NCBI GenBank assembly: GCA_963660485.1 | Contig: CAVKYH010000008.1 | Location: 30,338-94,337, forward strand | DNA: 64,000 nt | DNA from: UBA6398 sp963660485 | Lineage (GTDB): Bacteria; Bacteroidota; Bacteroidia; Bacteroidales; Bacteroidaceae | Direction: 5' to 3' | Shown: positions 26,452 to 34,138 of the stretch, in pieces | Numbering within the stretch: the stretch's first letter is position 1 | Layout: each line of letters starts with the position of its first letter | Position numbers and translations under genes: made by a program | Notes under the pieces: generated by a model | The model's database searches: none | Told to the model about the DNA's origin: nothing | The model's input: only the letters and a program-made list of their open reading frames with translations

Positions 26452-28593
26452 ATGAAGAATAGATTCTACAAGACAGAAAAACTGCGCCCCGATTTCGTTG
26501 CGGCGATATTGTTTGCATTGATCATGAGCTTTGCCTTTCCACCAACGGCAAGCGCCTACGTGGGCCAGGATTTCTATTATGAGGAAAACGGAGCGCAATG
26601 TCGTTTTCGTATTACAGCCGAAGACGCAGATACAAAGACATACAACGTAACTTTGATGAATGTGGCGACCTCTGCCACCGGACATATGAAAATCGGCTCC
26701 GCATATTACAACGACAAATACTACAAAGTAACCGCTGTTGACGATGCCGCTTTCATTAATCACATGTATGTAACTCACGTGGACCTTGTGTTTGCTACCT
26801 CGGTGGGCAAAAATGTATTCAAGGGCTGCAAGAATTTAAGGCAGGTTTATTTGAGACGCGCCGAAATCATAGGTAGCGGAGTTTTTGACGGTTGTGAGAA
26901 ACTTGAGGGGCTTTGTCTGCCGAGCAATATAAGAGAGATTGACGGCAACATCTTGAATGGTTGTAAAAACTTGAAATATCTGAGCTGCCGTCTCGAGAAT
27001 TTAGATAATGTAAGCATTCAGTCGAATGCTTTTGCCTTAGATGAAAACAATTCCACCTATCCCGAAACAGTTTATGTGTCGACTGGTTGTGTCGATGTCT
27101 ACAAAAATCATGATGCTTTCAAGAATTCAAATGTCAAGGAGGCGACGATTTATGGTTTGGAATTTCATGGGAGAGGTTATTATGTCAATGATTTTAACCG
27201 TAGCTACTTGTCGATGCTGGCTGTATTGGAAATGGGAAACATGAGCTTTGACCCAGGAACAAATACATTGATTTTTGATAATTGCGAAGTCTCTGAGTTT
27301 TATTTGAAAAACGATGGAAATTCCGGCCTGAACATTTATTTTAAAGGGGTATGCCGTTTGTCCGATAATATATATTTTTCAGATTCTGCCCTGTTTTCTA
27401 TCAGGAAAGACACACGCGTTTACGGCGATGAGTTGTACGTGAATCTTAAAAACAAATACAGTAGAGCATTTAAGGTATACGACGGGGCGTATCTTACGCT
27501 TGACAGCGTTTGGCTTCTATCGGTTACAGGTGTAAACAACAGGACTTTTGCGGGTAATGGAGGCGATGAAACTATTTTCTTGAGGTCTTCCAGTATAAAG
27601 GTTGCGTGTGCCGGCGAGGTGATGAGTGATTTCAAATACATCAGAACCGAGAACATCGATGTGGCAACGCCCGAAAAGGGTGCGTGGTTCAGAGAAGTAT
27701 CAAACAAGCGTTATGCTTTGGTGGATTCCAACGGAGTGAAGGTGGAAAACGAGGCACTTATTTTGCCGGCATACCCGCTTTCGATTTGCGGAAAGAAGGT
27801 AAATACGAAAAACTACCAAGATCTTACGACTATTGACGGAGTTACCGGAAACAAGGTCTACTTTGACGAATATGTTTACCATGATGGCAAACGCGAGAAG
27901 ACTTTGGTTCTGAACAATGCCACGCTTTTTAATTCCAGAGCCAACACCAAGAGCAAAATCATTCCCGAGAATCGTGGCTCGTGGGCTGTGAATAGTGCTT
28001 TCCCGGAGCTTAGTGTGAAAGTATCAGGCAAGTGCCGCATTGTCAACGACGCCGATGAAGACGGAGGTAACTCGTCAGCGTATTTCAAAGGCGTGAAATT
28101 CTGGGGAGGTACGGGCAAGGATACTTTGGAAATTGTTTGTAATGCCGAAGTGGGCGTTTATGCAAGCGACACAATGGTTGTAGATGGTTTGGTGCTTATT
28201 GTAAACGCTCGGAAATACGGCATCATGTCAAATGGTTACAGAGAACCGAATTGTTCGCTTGTTATTAAAAAATCGGTAGTGGAATGTAATACCAATTTCC
28301 GTGCTATTTCTTGGCTAACAGACGTAATTCTCGAAGATTGCGAGATAGTTTCGCCAGAAGGTGCGGAGTTTGACAAAAGCAGAAACAATCTTCTTGTGCT
28401 CAACGGAGAGGGTCAGAAGAATGTGGTGATAGCTCCGACGAACAGTCCCGTAGTAGGAATTGACGAGGTGGAATCTGCCAAGAATAGCAACCATACTATT
28501 TATACTATTGAAGGCACACGGCTCAACCGGAGTATCGAAGATTTGCCGCGAGGTATATATATCATCAACGGCAAGAAGGTTATCCGTAAATAG
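26452..28593 (+). CDS. Secreted BspA-like leucine-rich repeat protein with sorting-type C-terminus
   Basis: A 713-residue exported protein. A long signal sequence (hydrophobic core FVAAILFALIMSFAFPP, ending about TASA) precedes a beta-rich N-terminal region. Residues about 95-190 show LRR_5/BspA-type repeats (NVFKGCKNLRQVYLRR, GVFDGCEKLEGLCLPSNIREI, ILNGCKNLKYLSCR). The middle part looks like a beta-helix. The C-terminal 35 residues (IYTIEGTRLNRSIEDLPRGI then YIINGKKVIRK) resemble the secretion or sorting tails of Bacteroidales exported proteins. Adhesion or substrate contact is plausible; no enzyme motif is seen. It is followed by a strong terminator. Confidence 0.85.
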   Translation: MKNRFYKTEKLRPDFVAAILFALIMSFAFPPTASAYVGQDFYYEENGAQCRFRITAEDADTKTYNVTLMNVATSATGHMKIGSAYYNDKYYKVTAVDDAAFINHMYVTHVDLVFATSVGKNVFKGCKNLRQVYLRRAEIIGSGVFDGCEKLEGLCLPSNIREIDGNILNGCKNLKYLSCRLENLDNVSIQSNAFALDENNSTYPETVYVSTGCVDVYKNHDAFKNSNVKEATIYGLEFHGRGYYVNDFNRSYLSMLAVLEMGNMSFDPGTNTLIFDNCEVSEFYLKNDGNSGLNIYFKGVCRLSDNIYFSDSALFSIRKDTRVYGDELYVNLKNKYSRAFKVYDGAYLTLDSVWLLSVTGVNNRTFAGNGGDETIFLRSSSIKVACAGEVMSDFKYIRTENIDVATPEKGAWFREVSNKRYALVDSNGVKVENEALILPAYPLSICGKKVNTKNYQDLTTIDGVTGNKVYFDEYVYHDGKREKTLVLNNATLFNSRANTKSKIIPENRGSWAVNSAFPELSVKVSGKCRIVNDADEDGGNSSAYFKGVKFWGGTGKDTLEIVCNAEVGVYASDTMVVDGLVLIVNARKYGIMSNGYREPNCSLVIKKSVVECNTNFRAISWLTDVILEDCEIVSPEGAEFDKSRNNLLVLNGEGQKNVVIAPTNSPVVGIDEVESAKNSNHTIYTIEGTRLNRSIEDLPRGIYIINGKKVIRK

Positions 28594-28612
28594 CCACCCT
28601 GAGGAGAATGTG

Positions 28613-28649
28613 TTAAACGGTTTGCCATACAATTGGCAAGCCGTTTTTT
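28613..28649 (+). terminator. intrinsic terminator after BspA-like gene
   Basis: A 12-bp stem AACGGTTTGCCA / TGGCAAGCCGTT, with a 6-base loop and a TTTTT run. Confidence 0.85.
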
Positions 28650-28753
28650 AATTCCCTTTGCCCGGGGGGTAACGGCTGTGGCGGAGGGCGTTTGCCGGGA
28701 ATAGCCCGAAACGGCGCAACGTCCTGATTTTGAAGGATTTGTATGATATTTCA

Positions 28754-28885
28754 AAAATCTTTGTAAGTATCTCGTTTTCAGTAGGTTTGAAGTGGCTTTT
28801 ACGAGGTCAGACCTAATTTAAATTAGATGCGTCGGAATTTAAATTCCGGGCCTTGGAGTTTTTACGAGATGCCGTGTAGTTTTTT
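28754..28885. repeat. phased 21-bp repeat array I
   Basis: Identical over 126 bp (28760-28885) to array H, same orientation and same core phasing. Together with H it flanks the AraC / BspA-like pair as direct repeats. Confidence 0.94.
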
Positions 28886-28977
28886 CAAGTTTCGGGGCAT
28901 GGTTCAAAAATATGGCATTTCGTGCATCGGGTGTCTTAATAAATCGCTATTTTTACACCAAATATTTTTATCTACCG

Positions 28978-29652
28978 GTGAATCGCAAAATACTTCTACT
29001 AGCAGTCGTTGCGGCGTGGGCATTTGGTGCAAACGCCCAAAGGGTGAATTTCAACGTGGGCGGAGGCCTTTCGTCCCACTACGGGGGCTCCACGCTCAAT
29101 ATAGGTGCATTCAAGCTCGGAGTCTCGTATGAACACGAAATTCCCGGCAATTTCAGCATTGAGCCCGGCGTGTATTTCTACGCCAAAGGCTATAAGGACA
29201 AAAACGAGAGCGTGTTTATGCGCGACGACAAGGGCGAGATTGTCAAGGACGAGAACGGCGACCCTATGATGGGGGTGAAAAATGTAACCACGAGCAAGTA
29301 TTACATCGAGGTGCCTGTGCTGGCAAACTATTACCTTGAGATTTCGCCCATGCACTACATTGAATTCTCGGCAGGCCCTTATGCGGCAGTTGGAGTGGGG
29401 GGCAAGCGCAAAACGCGCGGCGACACCGAACAGGATATACAGAAACGTTTCTACTACGAAAAGAGCACATTCAAGGAAGAAGGCGTGAAGCGATTCGACT
29501 GCGGCATCACGGCGGGAATTGCCTATGAGTTCAACCGTATTTTCGCCGTGGGCGCACAGGCAGATTTCGGTATGCTGAATTTTCGCAAGCAGGGCGGTAA
29601 AAACATCTCGGGGCTCGTAACGTTCAGCTACCGGCTGAGGCTCGACAATTGA
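28978..29652 (+). CDS. Outer-membrane beta-barrel protein (PorT/OmpW-like)
   Basis: About 224 residues with a signal peptide NRKILLLAVVAAWAFGANAQ directly after a GTG start at 28978. An in-frame ATG at 28912 would add 22 residues that do not look like a signal sequence, so GTG is preferred. The mature part alternates polar and hydrophobic residues in strand-length runs (GGLSSHYGGSTLNIGAFKLG, PGVYFYAKGYK) and ends in LVTFSYRLRLDN, typical of an 8-10 strand barrel of the porin-like Bacteroidota family. Function is unknown. nfeD follows after 46 bp. Confidence 0.8.
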   Translation: MNRKILLLAVVAAWAFGANAQRVNFNVGGGLSSHYGGSTLNIGAFKLGVSYEHEIPGNFSIEPGVYFYAKGYKDKNESVFMRDDKGEIVKDENGDPMMGVKNVTTSKYYIEVPVLANYYLEISPMHYIEFSAGPYAAVGVGGKRKTRGDTEQDIQKRFYYEKSTFKEEGVKRFDCGITAGIAYEFNRIFAVGAQADFGMLNFRKQGGKNISGLVTFSYRLRLDN

Positions 29653-29698
29653 GCAGACGCGCGCCCCGAATAGGGTATTTGAAAAAAACATAAGGCAT

Positions 29699-30148
29699 AT
29701 GATAGATTTTCTAACGGTTTACCAATGGGAGATATGGGCTTTGGTAGCCCTGGTGCTCCTTGTGCTCGAACTCACGGCGGGCGACTTTTTCATGCTCTGC
29801 CTTGCCGTGGGCGCAGTGTTCTCTTCGGTGTGCGCGGCAGCAGGCGCGGGGCTCCTGGTGTGCTTCATAGTGTTTGCGGCAGTGTCAGTGGCATGTCTGT
29901 TCTTCCTTCGCCCCAAAATGTTGAAGCGCTTCTCGCGCCGCAAAGTGCGCAAAAGCAATGCCGATGCACTTCTTGGGAAAACGGGCACGGTGAAAGAGGA
30001 AATCAAGGCCGGTTCTTATGGCTACGTTGCCATAGACGGGGACATGTGGCGAAGCATCTCGGCCAACGGAGAAGCGATTGCCGTGGGCACGAAAGTGGTT
30101 GTCGTTTCCCGCGAAAGCATAATACTCACCGTGGAAAAGGCACAATAG
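29699..30148 (+). CDS. NfeD-like membrane protein
   Basis: A 149-residue protein with three hydrophobic helices in the first 80 residues (WALVALVLLVLELTAGDFFM and following) and a soluble OB-fold at the C-terminus (ALLGKTGTVKEEIKAGSYGY and following). This is the short NfeD form that pairs with SPFH proteins. The next gene, 39 bp downstream, is exactly such an SPFH protein. The pair is expected to organise membrane microdomains. Confidence 0.93.
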   Translation: MIDFLTVYQWEIWALVALVLLVLELTAGDFFMLCLAVGAVFSSVCAAAGAGLLVCFIVFAAVSVACLFFLRPKMLKRFSRRKVRKSNADALLGKTGTVKEEIKAGSYGYVAIDGDMWRSISANGEAIAVGTKVVVVSRESIILTVEKAQ

Positions 30149-30187
30149 CGAACAAAAAGGAATATCAACACAAAAAACTCATACACC

Positions 30188-31132
30188 ATGATTTACGTAT
30201 TAGCAGTGCTCGTGTTTTTGGCAATAGTCATCGTTTCAAAGAGCATCACAATCATTCCGCAGTCGAGCACCAAGATTATCGAACGCCTCGGCCGTTACCA
30301 TTCAACCCTAAATCCCGGCGTAAACATCATTGTGCCGTTTATCGACAAGGCGCGCACGATAGTGATAATGCGCAACAAACGGTATTTCTACTCCACCGAG
30401 ATAGATTTGCGCGAACAGGTTTATGATTTCGACAAGCAAAACGTGATTACAAAAGACAATGTGCAAACCGAAATCAATGCCCTGCTTTATTTCCAGATAG
30501 TAGACCCGTTCAAGGCCGTATACGAAATAAACAATCTGCCCAACGCAATAGAAAAGCTCACACAAACTACGCTCAGAAACATAATCGGCGAAATGGAACT
30601 CGATGAAACGCTCACTTCGCGCGATACCATAAACAACAAGCTGCGTGCAGTGCTCGACGATGCCACAAACAAATGGGGCATAAAGGTGAACCGCGTGGAA
30701 CTGCAGGACATAAATCCGCCCAAAAGCGTGTTGCAGGCAATGGAAAAGCAAATGCAGGCAGAACGAAACAAACGTGCCGAAATCCTGAACAGCGAGGGCG
30801 AAAAACAAAGTGCCATACTGAAATCCGAAGGTGAGAAGATGGCAACAATCAATCGCGCCGAAGCCGAAAAACAACGCGCCATTCTAAACGCAGAAGGCGT
30901 TGCCACCGCAAAAGTAAAGCAGGCCGAAGCCGAAGCAAAGGCTGTGGAACTGATTACAGAGGCTGTGGGCAAATCGGCCAACCCGGCAAATTATCTCCTT
31001 GCCCAAAAGTATATACAAATGCTCAAGGAAGTGGCAAGCGGAGATAAGACAAAAACCGTTTACCTACCCATCGAAGCCACAAATATGCTCGGCTCGATAG
31101 GCGGCATAAAGGACCTTTTCAAAACAGAATAA
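30188..31132 (+). CDS. SPFH-domain (stomatin/QmcA-like) membrane protein
   Basis: A 314-residue flotillin/stomatin-type protein. An N-terminal membrane anchor (VLAVLVFLAIVIVSKSI) is followed by the SPFH domain (IIPQSSTKIIERLGRYH, then ELQDINPP), and a long Ala/Glu-rich coiled coil (about 195-260, EKQSAILKSEGEKMATIN) that drives oligomerisation. It is directly downstream of nfeD. A scaffold or protease-regulating role is inferred from the family. Confidence 0.95.
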   Translation: MIYVLAVLVFLAIVIVSKSITIIPQSSTKIIERLGRYHSTLNPGVNIIVPFIDKARTIVIMRNKRYFYSTEIDLREQVYDFDKQNVITKDNVQTEINALLYFQIVDPFKAVYEINNLPNAIEKLTQTTLRNIIGEMELDETLTSRDTINNKLRAVLDDATNKWGIKVNRVELQDINPPKSVLQAMEKQMQAERNKRAEILNSEGEKQSAILKSEGEKMATINRAEAEKQRAILNAEGVATAKVKQAEAEAKAVELITEAVGKSANPANYLLAQKYIQMLKEVASGDKTKTVYLPIEATNMLGSIGGIKDLFKTE

Positions 31133-31168
31133 GACACCCGAAAAATTATTCCCTAAACTCATATCATC

Positions 31169-32689
31169 ATGAAGAATATAACAAGAAGACAATTCCTTAA
31201 AGACAGTCTGCTGAGCGCAGCTGCAATCGCCATTGTGCCGGGAAATGTGCTCGGCAAGGCTTACGGATATACTGCTCCCAGCGACAAACTCAACATAGCC
31301 GGCATAGGCGTGGGCGGCATTGGACGCCGTAACATGCAAAACATGAAAACAGAAAACATCGTGGCCCTTTGCGACGTTGACTGGAAGTATGCAATGAAAA
31401 CTTTCAACGATTTCCCGAAAGCAAAACGCTTCAAGGATTGGCGGGAAATGCTCGACAGAATGGGAAAAAGCATCGACGCCGTAATGATAGCCACTCCCGA
31501 CCATAGCCACGCCGTTATCGCAGCCCACGCAATGACTCTCGGCAAGCACGTGTACCTTCAAAAACCGCTCACACACTCTGTATACGAAGCAAGGTTGCTC
31601 ACAAAATTGGCGAAGAAGTATAAGGTTGCCACGCAAATGGGAAACCAGGGCAATTCCTTCGAATGGAACAAACGCGTAGCCGAATGGATTTGGGCCGGCG
31701 AGATAGGCGAGGTGCGCGAGGTGCATTGCTGGACCGACCGCCCCATTTGGCCGCAAGGACTTATGAAACCTACCGAAACTCCCGCCGTACCTGATACGCT
31801 CGACTGGAACTTATGGATAGGCCCCGCCGAGATGCGTCCGTACCACCCCTCATATTGTCCGTGGAACTGGCGAGGCTGGTATGATTTCGGCACAGGCGCG
31901 CTTGGCGACATGGCTTGCCATATCATGGATCCCGCAGTGCTTGCGCTCGACCTCAAATATCCTACGAAAGTCATCGCATCTTCCACGCTCAGCAACCTGT
32001 ATTCGCCGCCTTATGCCGAGACTATTACCTACACGTTCCCGGCACGCCCGAAGAAAGGCAGTGTTGAGATGCCCGAGGTGAAACTTACTTGGTACGACGG
32101 CGGACTTATGCCGCCACGGCCTGAGGAACTGGAAGACGGAGATATGCTCGGCGATGAAAACGGAGGCATTCTCATCATCGGTTCAAAGGGAAAAATCATG
32201 ACGGGTTGCTACGGAATGAAACCTACGTTGCTTCCCAAGAGCCGCATGAAGGACTTCAAGGACCCCACACCGCAGTTGCGCCGTGTGATAACGAGCGACG
32301 TGGCAAGCATATGGGATTCCAACGCCCACGAGCAGGACTGGATTCGCGCGTGCAAGGAGCCTGCAAGAAGCAGAGTGGAGACGTGCGCAAACTTTGCCTA
32401 TTCCGGACCGTTTACAGAGATGGTAGACATGGGCGTAATGGCTACGCGCCTCGCAGGACTCACCGGACTTCACAAGGAACTGCATTGGGACGGCGAGAAC
32501 ATGCGTTTCACAAATATTTCGCCCAACGACAAGGTGAAGATAGTGAACTACGACGATTTCAAGGTGATTGACGGCGATCCGAAGTTTGACCGACGCTACG
32601 CGGAATTCAACGCACAGGATTTGGTGAACGAGTGGATTAAACACACCTACCACAACGGCTATTCGTTGCCGCCTATGCCTAAAGACTAA
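31169..32689 (+). CDS. Tat-exported Gfo/Idh/MocA family oxidoreductase
   Basis: A 506-residue NAD(P)-dependent sugar oxidoreductase. The N-terminus ITRRQFLKDSLLSAAAIAIV is a twin-arginine signal, so a folded, cofactor-loaded enzyme is exported. The Rossmann motif IAGIGVGGIGRRN and the family EKP-like motif (here LQKPLTHS) follow. The C-terminal part has the extra strands of the large Bacteroidales version. It is 3 bp from a TIM-barrel isomerase gene, so the two probably act on the same sugar in the periplasm. Exact substrate unknown; a 3-keto-glycoside route is a possibility. Confidence 0.92.
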   Translation: MKNITRRQFLKDSLLSAAAIAIVPGNVLGKAYGYTAPSDKLNIAGIGVGGIGRRNMQNMKTENIVALCDVDWKYAMKTFNDFPKAKRFKDWREMLDRMGKSIDAVMIATPDHSHAVIAAHAMTLGKHVYLQKPLTHSVYEARLLTKLAKKYKVATQMGNQGNSFEWNKRVAEWIWAGEIGEVREVHCWTDRPIWPQGLMKPTETPAVPDTLDWNLWIGPAEMRPYHPSYCPWNWRGWYDFGTGALGDMACHIMDPAVLALDLKYPTKVIASSTLSNLYSPPYAETITYTFPARPKKGSVEMPEVKLTWYDGGLMPPRPEELEDGDMLGDENGGILIIGSKGKIMTGCYGMKPTLLPKSRMKDFKDPTPQLRRVITSDVASIWDSNAHEQDWIRACKEPARSRVETCANFAYSGPFTEMVDMGVMATRLAGLTGLHKELHWDGENMRFTNISPNDKVKIVNYDDFKVIDGDPKFDRRYAEFNAQDLVNEWIKHTYHNGYSLPPMPKD

Positions 32690-32692
32690 CCG

Positions 32693-33535
32693 GTGATGAA
32701 ACGTCTGCTTTTCATATCTCTGCTGCTGCTTCTGCCTTTTGCTGCAAACGGCAAGAGCAAGGCCGAAAAAATGGGCTGGAAACTCGCCGTGCAGTCGTGG
32801 ACATTCCACAAAGGAGATCTGTGCGCGGCTATCGACAAAACGGTGGAGCTGGGACTGAAATACATTGAAGTATTTCCCGGGCAGACTATCGGCGGGCAGT
32901 GGGGCGACAAGAAATTCGACTACAACCTTGATGCCGCCACTTGCAAGCAGCTGCGCCGATACGCTGCCGCAAAAGGAGTGCGCATTGTCGGTTCGGGAGT
33001 GTTTGTCCCTGCCAAGAGCGACGAATGGGAACGGGAATTCGAATTTGCCAAACGCATGAAACTCGAATATATCACCTGCGAACCGGCACTCGAAGACTGG
33101 GATATCGTGGAGAAACTGGCTAAGAAAACCGGAATCAAGGTTTCTGTGCACAACCACCCCAAACCTTCGCTCTATTGGAGCCCCACGAATTTGCTCCAAG
33201 CTATCGGGAAACGCAGCAAACTCACGGGCTCGTGCGCCGATGTGGGCCACTGGTTGCGCTGCGGACTGATGCCGGTGGAATGTATGCGGGTAATGAACGG
33301 CCGAATGATAAGCATGCATTTCAAGGACATTGTTGACGGAGGCGACCCCGAGGCAATGCACGACACCGTGTGGGGCGAAGGAATAATCAAGATGCCGGCG
33401 ATGCTGCGCGAGCTCAAGGCCCAGAAATTCCGGGGCTATTTCGCGATAGAATACGAATACAACTGGGACAACTCCATGCCCGAAATAAAAAAGAGCATAG
33501 AGAATTTCAACCGAATGGTGGAGGAACTGCGTTGA
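32693..33535 (+). CDS. Secreted sugar phosphate isomerase/epimerase-type TIM barrel
   Basis: A 280-residue AP-endonuclease-2 / xylose-isomerase-like barrel with a signal peptide (LFISLLLLLPFAANG). Metal-site segments are visible: YIEVFPGQ, ITCEPALEDWD, VHNHPKP, GSCADVGHW and the C-terminal FAIEYEYNWDN. The start lies 3 bp after the oxidoreductase stop. Together they resemble exported pairs in sugar-modifying loci of this phylum; the reaction is an inference from family. Confidence 0.9.
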   Translation: MMKRLLFISLLLLLPFAANGKSKAEKMGWKLAVQSWTFHKGDLCAAIDKTVELGLKYIEVFPGQTIGGQWGDKKFDYNLDAATCKQLRRYAAAKGVRIVGSGVFVPAKSDEWEREFEFAKRMKLEYITCEPALEDWDIVEKLAKKTGIKVSVHNHPKPSLYWSPTNLLQAIGKRSKLTGSCADVGHWLRCGLMPVECMRVMNGRMISMHFKDIVDGGDPEAMHDTVWGEGIIKMPAMLRELKAQKFRGYFAIEYEYNWDNSMPEIKKSIENFNRMVEELR

Positions 33536-33616
33536 TGCCACGGCAATAAATTTACACCCAAATGCCTGAGTCAAAGCCCATGTGCTTTGCAAAACCAACG
33601 GCATCTGCTGAAATCA

Positions 33617-33657
33617 AAACGAGTCATGTTGTTCAAGCAATATGACTCGTTTTTTTG
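33617..33657. terminator. strong intrinsic terminator
   Basis: A 12-bp stem (AACGAGTCAT / ATGACTCGTT) with a T7 tail, 80 bp after the TIM-barrel gene. Confidence 0.9.
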
Positions 33658-33837
33658 TGCGAGCCCAACGATTTGGAACAAAGCATATGCCCTTAAACGG
33701 AAGTTTTAACTGCAATTGCAGGCTTTTTGAATGGACGAGATTTTCATATAGAGGCATCAGTTTTGCCAAGTGTCCGAAGAATTTTGCCAAGAGGTCCGAT
33801 GAGTTTTCCCGAAACACCTGATGTTTTTGTCTTACTT

Positions 33838-33916
33838 CGTACGAAGTAAACACGTTGAACGTACGTAGTAAACACGTTGAACGTACGAAGTAAGCACGTT
33901 GAACGTACGAAGTAAG
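33838..33916. repeat. tandem 22-bp repeat, 3.6 copies
   Basis: Units start at 33838, 33860, 33882 and 33904 (the last partial). Each begins CGTACGAAGTAA (copy 2 has CGTACGTAGTAA) and ends CACGTTGAA. The left edge overlaps an 18-bp perfect palindrome TTACTTCGTACGAAGTAA (33832-33849). It shares no words with the phased arrays. Confidence 0.9.
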
Positions 33917-34078
33917 ACAAACTTGTGGCTTTGTAAAGGAAAAAAGATGCCTTGAAATGGAATTCTTGCCCAATGTTATGCTAAAAGTCGGGGGACTTTG
34001 AGAGCAGAATGAGCGCTTTTCTGATTTCTATTCATGTATTTGCAAAGCCAAGGTGGAATGTTACTCAAAGTAAATTGC

Positions 34079-34086
34079 TATCTTTG
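34079..34086 (+). promoter_or_regulatory. leuS -7 promoter element
   Basis: TATCTTTG, 53 bases before the leuS ATG; matches TAnnTTTG. Confidence 0.6.
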
Positions 34087-34138
34087 CGCGTGAATTGCGG
34101 AAATCGCTCCGCTTCAAACCTAAACTACAATAATTGAG

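Larger units (their letters stand above)
28594..28977. other. intergenic BspA-like / outer-membrane barrel, 384 bp
   Basis: Holds the BspA-like terminator and array I (28754-28885). No clear TAnnTTTG is found before the GTG start. Confidence 0.7.
33536..34138. other. intergenic TIM-barrel / leuS, 603 bp
   Basis: Holds a terminator, a tandem 22-bp repeat (33838-33916) with an 18-bp palindrome at its left edge, and the leuS promoter. It has no phased array, unlike other gaps of this size. The remaining sequence (33660-33830, 33920-34060) shows nothing recognisable. Confidence 0.75.

Noticed and set aside
32183..33604. 473-codon frame opposite the oxidoreductase / TIM-barrel genes
   Set aside because: Antisense shadow: His/Cys-rich, low-complexity reading across two real genes and their junction.
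33614..33973. 119-codon minus-strand frame in the leuS upstream gap
   Set aside because: It is composed largely of the 22-bp tandem repeat and the terminator stem; no homology-like pattern or promoter.
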